Source: Aschersonia sp. MBC 622 (Eukaryota > Ascomycota > Sordariomycetes > Hypocreales > Clavicipitaceae). Taken from it: a stretch of DNA of 64,000 bases. The DNA lies in assembly GCA_030782805.1 (NCBI GenBank), contig JARJPL010000557.1, forward strand, positions 1 to 64,000, given 5' to 3'. Below, one piece after another: positions 23,294 to 34,553 of the stretch (positions are counted from its first letter, which is position 1; each line of letters begins with the position of its first letter). Both the position numbers and the translations under genes were made by a program. Under the pieces are notes generated by a model that saw only the letters and a program-made list of their open reading frames with translations, ran no database searches and had not been told where the DNA came from.

Positions 23294-26037
23294 AAGAAGG
23301 TGGGACAATGAAGGATGAAGGAAAATACACGAGATTATGAATTATGTATGGCGTAGTCTTGGGGAGAAAAGATATATTATAAGAAAAAAAAAGTCCCATC
23401 TTGTGCACGTGCTAGTCGACATGAGAAGGGGAGGAGGCGATCGGAGATGTTATCCGCCGCGCAGGGATTCATGGTCCGTTGTATCCATTGCCGTGTAATT
23501 AATTAATTTGTAGAGATTACTGACGAGATATTTACAAGGGGCCGGCGGCGTTTGTCCGACATTATTTGCTGTCGATGCGGCGCCAGAGGGTGGTCAGGAC
23601 CGTGGGTGGGCGTCGTCACCCTAATGCGACGGGACTTCCGGGTGCCTGCGTTGCATGCGGTCCTGTAGGTAGGTAAGGTAGGCAATAAAATAGGTAGGTA
23701 CCTAGGTACCTAGATATCTAGGTAATTAGCCTCTCGGGCAGCAGCCGAAGCGGGGATATTTCTTTCGCCTGGCTTGTTCTTCGTTTATTTTGATTCGTGG
23801 GCGTGCGAGCTCAAATCGCTGACAAGCCAGCAAGCTAGCAAAGCTGTCATTTTCTTTTTCTTCTTGTTTTTTTCAAAGGTCTGTAACTTCTTGACGTGTG
23901 TGTGTGTGTGTCGTTTCTTCCCTGCCAAGTCGTTTTGCATATTCAGTCGAGCCGTTGTAACCGCAAGAATCGGTTTTTCAACGGGACCGCCTGCCCTGCC
24001 GGGGAGGCGGAGATTTGGGACAGGGGACGGGGACATTGTTGCAAAAGAAATGTGTGGAAAAATTGATTGGTCCGATTTGTAAGATTGCTATGTCTTGCTC
24101 CCGGGACGAAGAATATTAGCCCACACCAGTTTACGGATTAGAGAGTATCTCTTAAATACAGAGTTGGCTTTTTGCACAAACTGATAACTATTGAGTAGTC
24201 GATGCTTGCAAAGGACCCTTGGCTTTGAATCGAAATGCGTGGGTGGCCCGGCCGATGCAGTGTGATTGATGATGATGGGCCATGGCGCGGTGTCCGCACA
24301 TCGGCTTGGCTTTTTCAATTTTCATAACAATTTTTTTTCTTAAAATCAATTCAATAATCTTTAGTGTAACTACGCAAGGGGCCAAAGAAATAAGCACATC
24401 TGCGTTGTCTGGGGGGAGGAGTTTTGCTGCGTCTGCGCTCCCGCCCGCCCCCGCCTCCCTCTTTTTTCTTTTTTAGCAGTCAATCACCGCTAGAAATTTC
24501 AAAGCAGAAAAACAAACGGGTGACGGCCGGAAGAATGTAAGCGGGCGCTAATAATATCCTCTTTGCATGGGGTGCCGTTGTCTCAACATTTGGGTACTAC
24601 ACCGCCAAAGTGGTGGTGAACCCAAGTCAATACTATGAGTTTCTCTCACGCGAACCCTCAAATCTCAGGCACCATTACTACTACTACACACCACCACGGT
24701 GCACCTGCAGAACTATTCATCTATTTTTTTTTCTATCAGCATTGTTTGCTTGAGACTCCAATTTTCAATGCCGGTCATGCGCCTCCTCTTCTGCATCATC
24801 TTGTCCACTCCTACCGTTTGCCATGGGCCCCTTTGGCCCCCCCCTCCCCTCAGCCCAGCCCAGCCTCCTCGATGACGCTAGTGCTAGCTGATCCACCCGA
24901 CCCCGAGCTGAGAATAGGCAGCTTTTTCTGATGGGGAGACCCAAAAAGTCATATGCAGCGCCACACACAGCACATCACCTGCTTTTTTGCTTGAACACCG
25001 CATATTCAAAACCCAAGGAAACAAACCGCTATCCGCTGGGACTTTTTTGTTCTGACTGGGCTGGGCTGGGCTGCCGAGGGCAGGGTGATGACGTTTCTCA
25101 CACTACCTACTGGTATGGAGAAGTTCGTTCTGCCAATCTTCCTCCTCCTCCAATCGTGTAAGCCCTGCTTGCTTTGAGGCAGGGTGTGCGTGAGTGTGTG
25201 TCATTGCTGCGGCTGTATTCATTCATAGTGGCCTGCTTTTTCGATCAGGTCTTTTTATTCGCTAGTTATCCTGATTCTGGCCACCCTCTTCTGATTACTT
25301 TTTACTCGTTGGAATAGAAATCTTCTTCTTGCCTTTATTTAACCCAGTCCTTTTCCTCTTCTTTCTATTTTTTTTTTCCAGCCAACTCTAGCACAAGCAA
25401 GAAAGACTTGCCCGATCCGTGTCTCTTTAATCAAAGGAACCCTGTCCAGCCTCAATTCGGCGCCCTGCCAATATATTTTTCATCATCACCTTTTTTCCTT
25501 TTCCTCCTCCTCCCGCCTCGGCCCTCTTCATTCAATCCATCAAACTCTCCCGAATCTGTTTCAACATCCGCCGGCAGCGGTCATTGACGAGGGGTCTTCT
25601 GCGTCAAGCACACACAAACACGCCCCCCCCGCGACGAAACACGCTCACTGGGGGTTCCGCTCTCGGCCCACGGTCAGTCGGCCAAGTACACACACACATA
25701 CACACACAAAAGTGGCAAGCAGCACCACTTCTTTTCTCCTCTAGCAAAACGGCAGCGCAGCCTCGCGGCATCATCATTATTATCATTGTCAATTTCCTGC
25801 CGGGGGCGCAAGGCGCGTTCTCTTGGAATCCGCCGCCTTAATCAGAAGCTGCCCAGTCCTCCTTTTCTCAGGCTTGCTTCTCGAGGACCGAAAAGAAAGA
25901 GACGGCAGTACAGCAAATAACGCCCTATTTATTCTTGCACCTATTTATATACCACCCCAGACGCAACACCCCCCAAAGCCGTCTAACCTTGTCATTCACC
26001 TCTTTGCAACGCACAACACAATACACACACATGCACA
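23294..26037. other. Gene-poor region with long pyrimidine-rich leader, 2.7 kb
   Basis: It begins with the 3' flank of the phosphatase gene and a cluster of TAGGTACC-like repeats (23665-23727), then a (GT)8 run (23896-23911). From about 24600 to 26037 it is strongly CT-rich with CA-rich runs, as in long fungal 5' leaders, ending at the Ser-rich gene. No open frame looks conserved. Confidence 0.6.
23665..23727. repeat. TAGGTACC-type palindromic short repeats
   Basis: Tandem and overlapping copies of TAGGTAGG, CCTAGGTACC and CTAGATATCTAG. Similar motifs recur singly in other gaps of this window (near 905, 1235, 5873, 7435 and 10860), always outside coding sequence. Confidence 0.7.
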
Positions 26038-26463
26038 ATGGACACCGCCGTTGAGCAACACCCGCCTCTCTCCGCCGCCAAGCAAGACCGCATCCTCATC
26101 TGGCGCCGCGAGGTCGCCTCGGCCTCCCTCGACCCCGACACCACCCACGACGGCGCCTCCTCCTCGGCCACCTCCACCACCACGTCCTCGGCATCCTCCT
26201 CTTCCTCGTCGTCCTCGCGCGCCGCACTCGCCGCCGGCCGCCGCGTCCTCTCCAAGCTTGCCCACAAGCTCTCCAAAAGGTCGTCGTTGTCGTTGCGGCG
26301 ATCCAGTCCCGCCGATGACGGCAGCAGCGGTCGAGGAGGGGTCACGAGGACGGCCATGTACGCGACGCTGTCGCCCGATTATCGCCCGGGGGAGCTCCAT
26401 CTCAGCGACGACGAAGACGACGAGGGATCGTTTCCGCCGGGCTTGATTAGGAGGGCCAGCTGA
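26038..26463 (+). CDS. Small serine-rich protein, function unknown
   Basis: A single exon encodes 141 residues. The start codon has a good fungal context (CACAATGGA) and follows a long CT-rich leader. Residues 15-40 carry IWRREVASASLD. A serine/threonine homopolymer (about 42-62) separates this from a basic central part with RRVLSKLAHKLSKRSS and LSLRRSS. A conserved-looking C-terminus contains MYATLSPDYRPGELHLSDDEDDEG, ending in PPGLIRRAS. There is no signal peptide or membrane segment. Basic RRSS/RRAS sites suggest phosphorylation by basophilic kinases, which is inference. I do not recognise the family. Coding is supported by the ordered charged ends, the start context and the strong codon-position bias; the Ser tract alone would not suffice. 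Confidence 0.7.
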   Translation: MDTAVEQHPPLSAAKQDRILIWRREVASASLDPDTTHDGASSSATSTTTSSASSSSSSSSRAALAAGRRVLSKLAHKLSKRSSLSLRRSSPADDGSSGRGGVTRTAMYATLSPDYRPGELHLSDDEDDEGSFPPGLIRRAS

Positions 26464-27577
26464 GAGGCTCTAGGTGCCAATGGGGGAAGAGACGAATACT
26501 TTGTGGGACGACTGCCGCGGCCAAGAAGGTCAATTAACGTATCATCACCATCAAACTTCACCATCGACATCACCATTCTTATCGCCATCGACATGGACAT
26601 GAAAACGGTCATATAATGAGGCGCTTTCTTTTGGAGTCTTTTCTACTTCTCTTTTTATCATTATTCCTTCGTTTTGGAAGCCGGTCCTTTTGCAAACCAT
26701 ATACCCTTTTGCCTTGTTGCGCAGCATCAACTCGTATCATCTAATATCATTGGACATTTGCACCTCACTGTCAACATGCACAATCCTCAACTATACTACT
26801 CATTAACCATGCTATAACGCTTTTTCAATATACATATAACGCATGACAAGTTTGTCACCATTGCTGCCAGTGATTGCTCGCCCACGTCAAATTCCACATC
26901 CTTCGTTGCATGCAAACTGACAGCCTAACCCAATCAGTCACGAGACATCAACTCATCATGCAAACCAGACATCACGTCACACAATGCAGCAACAATGCAC
27001 ATCACACGTTATCAGATATTTTGCCATTTTTTATATACTGCGGTTCCATCCCGAGTCCCCTTTAACCTGCTGCGAGACAGAGCCTGGAGCCCTCTCAATG
27101 GGGGCCATCTTGTCCGGGATTTCTCTCCTCTACAAACAGGTTCCACGTCGACTATCAACCTTGCAACGACGGCTGGTCAAAAGAGGTACGCCGGAGGCCA
27201 CTGCAGAAACTGAAAAAAAGAAGAAACAACGAATAAAGAGTTTAACAAGAGAGCAGCAGAAACAACATTTCCGTTCAAGTGAAACCGAGATACGATCCAT
27301 AAGAAATTTAAGGATCGGGGCCAACTAATTCCAGTAAAGCAGCCATGGTGGGAAAAAAAAAGAAACAAAATCACCCCGACAAGAGGGGTCAATGTTTGTA
27401 ATTTTTTTTGCCATGACTACAGGCGCAGTCAGGCGCGAGAAACCATCGTGGTCCTCTCCCAAGCCGAAACCACAAATAATTCTACCCCCCCATTTGCAAG
27501 AAAAGCAAACGCACCAGCCAACCCGTTTCTTCGTGAGTCAACTGCACCGTACCAGTCCGGCCAAGAATGGCGCAGAC
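26464..27577. other. Intergenic, 1.1 kb
   Basis: Shared 3' flanks of the Ser-rich gene (+) and 14-3-3 (-). AT-rich with no credible coding frame. Confidence 0.65.
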
Positions 27578-28766
27578 TTAAGAGGCACCGGCAGTGGCAG
27601 CCGCGTCAGTCGTGGTCTCCTCGGCGGGCTTCTCGGCCTCGGCGGGGGCGGCGGCCTCGTCCTTCTTGGGGGCATCGGCGCTGGGCTCGGCCTCGGCCGT
27701 GTCAGAAGAGGTCCACAGGGTGAGGTTGTCACGGAGAAGCTGCATGATCAGGGTGCTGTCACGGTACGACTCCTCAGACAATGAGTCGAGCTCGGCAATG
27801 GCGTCGTCGAAGGCTTGCTTGGCAAGGTGGCAAGCCCGGTCGGGCGAGTTGAGAATCTCGTAATAGAAGACGGAGAAGTTGAGAGCAAGGCCCAGGCGGA
27901 TGGGGTGGGTAGGGGTGAGCTCAGTCTGAGCCACGTCGGTCGCGTTCTGCGGCTGTTAGTTTGCCGAAAAGCAGTCAGGATCTGAGGGCATAACAAACCT
28001 TGTAGGCATCGTGGGCAGCAGTGGCGGCAACCTTGCGCTTCTCGCCAGAGGCGAACTCGGCAAGGTAGCGGTGGTAGTCACCCTTCCTGTGAGCTTGTTA
28101 GCAAGCGATTGCCGGGTGACACAAATTTCGGTCAGGATTTGGTGCACGCACATCTTGTGGTAGAAAACCTTGGACTCGCCAGTGGCGGAATTGGGAATGA
28201 GGCTCTCGTCGAGAACGTCGAGGACATCCTGGCAGACCTTTTCGAGCTCCGTCTCGATCTTCTGGCGGTAGTCCTTGATGGTGGGGACGTGCTTGTCGGT
28301 GCCCTTGGACTCCTCCTTCTGCTCAATGGAGGAGATGATGCGCCACGAGGCACGGCGGGTGCCGACGACGTTCTTGTAGGCAACGCTGAGCAGGTTGCGC
28401 TCGTCAACGGTGAGCTCGCCACCAATCTTGGCAACCTCCTTCATGTAGGTGACCATTTCATCGTAGCGCTCGGCCTGCTCGCAGAGGCGGGCGAGGAAGG
28501 TCTTGCTGTTCAAAGCGTTAGTTTACGTGTGCGATGTTGAAGCGGTCATGGTGGCGGCGGGGCCAGGAAGGCAAACCTTTCACGCTGGGAGACGAGTTAG
28601 CAAGAGTCTGAAGAAGGTTACGAGATGATTATTGAGGAACAGCCGTGAGCAGCATCACAAGACGCTGGCCCATATTGGCTCAGAGCATTGAACGGATAGG
28701 GGCCCTAGGGCGGTGGAGGGAGGGGACAGGGAAGCGCAAACGGAGGAGCCATACCTCAGTAGTCAT
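27578..28766 (-). CDS. BMH1: 14-3-3 protein
   Basis: Dimeric phosphoserine/threonine-binding adaptor acting in signalling, cell cycle and morphogenesis. Five exons in transcription order: 28766-28755 (12 nt), 28584-28577 (8 nt), 28505-28152, 28086-27999 and 27946-27578. The sum is 831 nt, 276 residues. The spliced N-terminus MTTERESKTFLARLCEQAER matches what I recall of filamentous-fungal 14-3-3. NLLSVAYKNVVG and TLIMQLLRDNLTLW are the two family signatures, and the C-terminal tail is acidic and alanine-rich. The 8-nt micro-exon supplies R, E and two-thirds of S; without it the frame breaks. Its donor is the weak GTTTGC, and the fourth intron uses GTTTGT. The 28755-28766 exon encodes only MTTE, so simple gene finders would probably miss the true start. 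Confidence 0.95.
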
Positions 28767-30421
28767 TTTGAAAGAGAGGAGCTGTTCTCAAGAAATTTGG
28801 AATCGGGTAAAAACGCAGAAAGCCGGGACGGACAAGAGAGGGAAGAGAAGAAGAGACGACGTAAAAATCTGATTAGGGTGAGGATGGGGGAATGATGGAT
28901 GAAAGAGGAAGTGTTGATATTTTGATGTGGATAAGTGGTAGATTTGGACTTGGTTTTAGGCGCTTGAGGGGGGGGCCGCAGAGGGAGGAGAGAGGGGGGT
29001 AAACCAATGTGCTGGTTGGAGCTTGGTTGCTGTGACTCTGCGAGACTGCAGGGCTACTTGCCTGGTCTGGCAGGCGTTTCTCTGTCGTCGGAGCTGTCCA
29101 CTGGCCTCACAGAGTCACAGGGAACTACATCAGAGCCCGGCTCCCACCAGAGCACACCAGAGCACACCAGAGCACACCAGAGAGCACCCACTGTTGCCTG
29201 CGGTCAGCCAGAAAACGAGTGGCAGCAGGCCAGTTTGCGGTGGAGTCATGTTTTTTTTTTTTTTTCACCTCCCCCGCTCCGTCGTGAAAATTGCTCTACA
29301 AGCTTCACCTCTCTTCCATTGTCCGCGTGGTCTTGTCAGTCGGTACCGTTCGGCGGGTTTCTCACCAAGAAAATACCCGCCCCCGCCGACGTGGCGGTGA
29401 TGGCCACTGGGCCCCAAGCCGCAACATCCGCAGAGTGTGGTTCTGCAGGTTTGAACCAAGACGGTTTTCCTGATCAGGATGGGCCTTTCTCTTTTTGTTT
29501 ATTATTAGGTACTATCTATTACTGTACTCGGTCAGAAGTACTGTGCTATTCACAGTGGTTGACTTGACTCTCGCGCAAGCTCTTTGCATGCCTGCCTACA
29601 ACATGTCCCAGTCAGCATCGCGGGGTAGCTCGATAAACCCTCACTCAACTCTACCAAAACCTCGCGACGCATCGGCCGCTGCCCTCCCCTCCCCCTCTCA
29701 ACCACCAGCACCGCCGGGAATGTGACGACCCATTCCGTCACACAACATGGCTGCCTTGAGCTTATTATTGCCTCTGCTCCCCCCCTCGTGGCCCTATTCT
29801 AGTTTCGCCAGCACTGCCACTCCACCAAACTAGTGGCCACCATCGACTGTGTTGTTCAACTTGTCCTGCCCCAGAATAGAGCCTAGCCGGCCCCCTCCTT
29901 GGGCCTGCCTCGTCTTCATCGTGGCCTCCCGCACACTGAGGGGCCCATCGCCTGTCAGCCCTGACCCTTCGCATCCAATAACGCATCACGACCTCTCCCG
30001 ACGCTTCCCGCTCTCAAACCAACGGCCACCGTCTCGCGACCATGTGATGGCGTCACCATTTCACCATTTCACACAACAGCCCTGTAAATCGCCCCGGGTG
30101 TGACACCCCGCCGCGCTGAAAGACTGCAGAACAACTCGAACAAGTCAACAAGTGAAGTGCATCATCCGTCGTGGTTTGGCTCCCCCTCATTTGGGTCCCA
30201 CCAAGCGTGCCCAATAGATAGTTTGCTTCAACGTTGATGTCGCCTGAATGGCTACAAGATCATCGCGTGGCATGCGGGGCCTGCGCCTCGAAATGATTCG
30301 CACTGGCAAATAATAGTATTATTCTTATCACGTCTGTTGATACAATCTATGAGCGCATGATACTCGCAGTCACGGACGCCACAGCCGCAGTTGCTGTTTC
30401 CTCATCCGCAAGCATCATCTG
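28767..30421. other. Intergenic, 1.7 kb
   Basis: Upstream region of 14-3-3 and 3' flank of the lipase gene. Holds a three-copy 10-bp minisatellite (29151-29180) and a T tract near 29250. Frames here lack family features. Confidence 0.6.
29151..29180. repeat. 10-bp minisatellite, three perfect copies
   Basis: agcacaccag repeats exactly three times, with degenerate copies on both sides. It lies in the upstream flank of the 14-3-3 gene. Confidence 0.85.
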
Positions 30422-31555
30422 CTACAGCTCTTGGTATTCCGCTTCCATCTCTAGCGCCTCGACCTCTGGCAGCTTTTCAATCAGCTTCCTGCGACCCCAG
30501 TCAAACGGATCGCCACCTGGGAAACACAACCCCAGTCTCCAAAAGTAATCTCGGTGCGCGAAAAATAGCTGCCACAGATTGAGCCGCGTGGAAATCCCCC
30601 GCTTCTGTAACTGGCTGCCCTTAACGCCTTGATAAAATTGCGTCAGGCGCGCAAGTCTCTGCGAAGTGCTGTCTTGGCCGGCGCTGCAGCTGTTGTCCTG
30701 ATCGCCCATGCACAGCTGCAAGTCCTCCTCGGCGGGCGAAAGATCCGGCTTGGTGATGTGAATTTCGCCAGCGTGTGACTTATACCCCCATTCTCCAGGT
30801 GGCAACAGCGGCACAGGGTCGTTTGCGTGCGTGACTCGTCGATACGAACGCTTTTCCAAGTCCCCTTTGTCGTTGAGATTGAATACACGGTCGATAAAAT
30901 CAACCAGCCCGTCATTGCCCACACGCGGTTCGCCGAAAGTCGTGACAACAACATTGTCTAGGCCTAGGCTAGTCTTGAGCTCCAGGGCAGCCAGGCACGC
31001 CACTGCACCTCCAAGACTATGTCCAACTAGGTGAATCGGTTTCGACGGATATGTCTTCCGTAGTTGCACAAGTTCGGGAATGACCGACTCCCTGGCGCTT
31101 TGCCATGTCTGAAAAAACCCCATGTGAACAGTACAGTTTGTGCACTTGTGCGCTGGCGCGTCGCCCTGCGAGGGATACGGCACGTACTCTTGGGGCACGG
31201 TGCTGAGGTCGATCACGGTATTGGCGATGCTGTAGGTGCCGCGAAAGGCGACGATGATGGCGCCATGCGAGTCCACGGCGACGCTCGAGGTTGGCGTCTC
31301 GTCGACGGCAACGTAGCCGCAGCTGTCCGTCAAGAACACGCCGGTGCTCCATGTCCGCGACAGCGTCACGTTGGGGAAATCGCTGCAGCGAGAGAGGCAG
31401 CTAAATGGTTTGCCGATGCCCGTGTTGCCGATGCAGTAGGTAATGTCGACGAGCCGGGCCAGGCGCTCAAGCGAGGCAAACATGCTGACCGATACGCCGG
31501 GTGCCTGCTGCGCGACGACAACGTGCAGCAAGCACGCGAATAAGAGGAGCCACAT
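30422..31555 (-). CDS. Secreted class 3 lipase
   Basis: Predicted extracellular triacylglycerol lipase or esterase. Single exon, 377 residues from the ATG at 31555. An upstream in-frame ATG exists, but the chosen start gives a clean signal peptide (MWLLLFACLLHVVVAQ). The lipase_3 nucleophile elbow is HLVGHSLGGAVACLAALEL. The catalytic aspartate is likely in THANDPVPLLPP and the histidine in YKSHAGEIHI. Oxyanion and lid features include IIVAFRGTYSIANTVIDL, and paired cysteines (CIGN, CLSRC, CTNC, C-terminal C) suggest disulfides, as expected for a secreted enzyme. A C-terminal extension of about 100 residues after the catalytic histidine makes it longer than typical fungal feruloyl-esterase/lipase proteins. 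It begins an accessory-looking stretch of four genes. Confidence 0.92.
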   Translation of the reverse strand: MWLLLFACLLHVVVAQQAPGVSVSMFASLERLARLVDITYCIGNTGIGKPFSCLSRCSDFPNVTLSRTWSTGVFLTDSCGYVAVDETPTSSVAVDSHGAIIVAFRGTYSIANTVIDLSTVPQEYVPYPSQGDAPAHKCTNCTVHMGFFQTWQSARESVIPELVQLRKTYPSKPIHLVGHSLGGAVACLAALELKTSLGLDNVVVTTFGEPRVGNDGLVDFIDRVFNLNDKGDLEKRSYRRVTHANDPVPLLPPGEWGYKSHAGEIHITKPDLSPAEEDLQLCMGDQDNSCSAGQDSTSQRLARLTQFYQGVKGSQLQKRGISTRLNLWQLFFAHRDYFWRLGLCFPGGDPFDWGRRKLIEKLPEVEALEMEAEYQEL

Positions 31556-31840
31556 TCGTCGATGCGCAAACGGCCTGCCGTCGCTATTTGATGAATATAG
31601 GTGTTTTGCAAAGGAGATCAGAAGTTGAAGCGTCAAATGTTAGAGACAACTTCAGACGATTGCATGATCACGAGGCTTGGGCTGCTCAGGGTGGGCCAGA
31701 ATCCGGGGTTAGCGCAAGCCCAACGCTAAAAACAGGCACTGCAAGTAACCTAGGGCGCCACGGCATCGTGCCGTGCTTTGCACATTATCAATTTAGGAAA
31801 TTGTACCTATCAATCTTTTTACTCATACAAATCGTCTTGC

Positions 31841-32430
31841 TTACTCCATTTGCATCATTTCATAGGCCATCTTGAAGCTAGTAGGATCGCGGACGGGCTG
31901 GAGGCTGTTAAAGGTGCCAAGGTATTCCGTCGCATTGGCGGCGCATTGGCCGCCCTTGCAGGGAGCTGAGATGGTAATGCTCCCAGCGGCCTCGTAGAGG
32001 GGCGTTCTGTTTCAACTTTAGCTTTCTTTTTGTACTCCCTCGTTGAGTACGAGTGGCGAAAAACCTACCCCTGAGGATTTGGGCAAGCTCGCTCGACAAT
32101 GGTCAGCTGTTGCTTCTCCTGGCCCCAGATGAACTTGACGTCGCGGTTTTCGCAGGCATAGCGCGGCGTCAGGCCCCCGGGCGTCGTCGACGTTGACGTG
32201 GCGTTGAGCTGGCATGTCGTCTCGACGCCAGTGACCGCGTCCGTGTAGGCAAAGGTAAAAAAGGACGGCGCGGGGGCATCGCCGGTGCCATTGGCCTGGC
32301 CGACAAAGTCGTGGACCTTGAATTCGTGTGGAAGGCTGCAGCCCTGCTGCTCGGCGGCCTTGAGCATCATCGGGTCTGCCGAGTAGGCGGCGGCGAGGGG
32401 CAGCGCAATGACGGCGAGACTGAGGCGCAT
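31841..32430 (-). CDS. Small secreted cysteine-containing protein, function unknown
   Basis: Exons 32430-32069 and 32006-31841 give 175 residues. The signal peptide is MRLSLAVIALPLAAAYS. The mature part has cysteines in GCSLPHEF, TTCQLNATS, RYACENRD, ERACPNPQG and SAPCKGGQC, with several N-x-S/T sites. The intron has donor GTAGGT, and splicing gives PNPQG-TPLYEAAGSITISAPC in a continuous frame ending at TAA (31841-31843). The start codon is in good context. It lies immediately upstream of the lipase gene on the same strand, with 285 bp between coding regions. I do not recognise the family. Size, secretion signal and cysteine content fit a candidate effector-type or cell-surface protein, but no function follows from that. 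Confidence 0.8.
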
Positions 32431-34553
32431 TTTGGCTGTGATAATGTGATATTTACGAGGTTGTGTGATGAAGTAAAAATAAGAAAAAACGAGCGACTGC
32501 GAATTTCTTGAATACGGACAAACAAGGCAAAGAGAACTGACAGGCAAGGACAGGCAGTTTATAAAGGTGCGCCGTCACAACTGCCCCTGATTAAGGTAGG
32601 CTTTAGCCCAACGATCACTGCCGATCTTCTTGTTTCATCGTCGGTGGTTGGGCGGTTCCTGGACTTGTTCTGCCCTCCTTTTCCAAGGCAACTACCAACT
32701 ACATGCCAGTACTCCCTATAAAGCATTGGTGATTGGGATGGGACGTTGGGACCCAGTTCCACAATGACGATGCTGATCCAGGCCCGAGCACTGACAAGCA
32801 AACAAGCACTGCCACGGGACGGGACCATCGCGCGTCGGCAACACCATCTTGTCGTTGGTTTCTTGGCAGAGACCGTCTGATTTCGTTACTCGTCACTCGT
32901 GAAATGGCAGACGACCGGGTGGACTGTGTGGCACTGTTTGTATGCTGCTGCATCGCTCAATGTTGAGCCCAGCCAACCCGTCAGCTTGCACCTCCACTTT
33001 GTCTTCTCACTGACCAATCCACAGTGCAACGATAATCGAATCATCGACAATAGCCAAGTCTCAACTTTTTGTGGGCATGGCTCCAACATGACGTCCGAAG
33101 GAAGCACCAGAGTCCCAGTCCTCAGAAAGCGATCGTCGCGAACTGCGCGGACAGAGGTGTCCGGGCCCCATCAAAGACTGAACAAATTGACGCAATTTTC
33201 CCCTAGCGAGCTTTCCATCTCGAATCAAACATGCCAGTTTAGTAGTGTCGTATACTTCGCCCTGGGCTTGTCATACCTGACTTGTCGCTGAGAGCAAGTT
33301 TGTCTCCATCACATGCCGCCTGAACTTACAAGGCCGCAGCCGTCGCAAACAAGCCTTTACTGGCAGGGTATCACCTAGCGGGAGTATGCTACGAAATTGC
33401 AGATAAGCTGCGAAACGTCGGCCAGTCAGTCGAGGCTATAAACAGAAACGAAACTTGAAAGATTGAAAAAGTTCCAGGCCATGTACCCCGCGAGCTAGAT
33501 CGCCAAGCTACAACATCTGCGGTCCGACGGCAATGGTGCGGAAATAGTCGCCAGTCACCAAACGCTTTCCAGACACACACGCCACGAGATACCAACACCA
33601 TGCTTAGATGAGGCAGTTCAATCAGAGTCGATGAGACTTGTCACGCTGGCTACTTTTGGGTCCAATTTCTAGATGCCGCCCAATCAGCAGGCCATATATT
33701 TGTCCGCGACGCTGTACACCAAGCAGGTAACCCAGATGCTACGCCCTCGGTCTCTTCTGCAGTACGCGCACCAAGATTATGGCACGGCAGCATCTCTTGC
33801 ATTTGTCACATCGCACAAGTGGTACGAACGTCACAAAGATTGCGCAGTTCGGTCGCTCACCGCACCAAGGCACTGCAAAACTGGGCAAGCGACCAGATGG
33901 TGGGCTCCTTGGGGTCCGTCTCTGGCCATTATTTGCAAGCGAGAACAACATCCGCAAATAGACCGTAATACGCAAGTGGCGCAAATCATGAGATAGCATG
34001 CGCAATATACTCATGTGGTAAGTTGGTCTGTATAGTGAGGCAGGACAACTCACCCTTATGGTTACAGAAGTTCCCCCGCTCGCGACGAAAGGCTTACGGC
34101 CGGCTCCGCCTCCTCTGGCTGCAGAAGGATTCGCCCATACTCAACTCCGGGCGCTTAACAAGAGAGGCCAGCGAGGCAGCTGTTTGTCGTGTTTGTCGCA
34201 GGAGACTCAGTTCATCTACATCAATCTTGGAGTGCAAGGACAGCTCTACCCTAGGCCAGCTCGAAGGTCTCTCACCGGAAACGTTTTTTTCTCTCGAACG
34301 CTGTGAATTCAGGTCGAACGACTCGAGGCTGCAGGCCCTGCAGTGACCCCATGACCACCCATGCTGCATAGAGGCAGCCTCTGCTGTGGAGGGCCACCTC
34401 GATGCAGGCTCAGCCTCGAGAAGCAGCCAAAAATAGCCTCGCCAGAATGAGGGGTTTAGGAGGAATCAGGCTGGCGTTGGAAGTTATTTAATGTAGTACA
34501 TCCCAGCCTTTTGGGCGTTGCACACGGCAACCATATTCAGTACCAGTCCCAAG
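32431..34553. other. Intergenic, 2.1 kb
   Basis: No recognisable gene. Short frames on both strands are compositionally unlike the neighbouring coding regions. This could include decayed sequence, but I found no family remnant. Confidence 0.5.
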
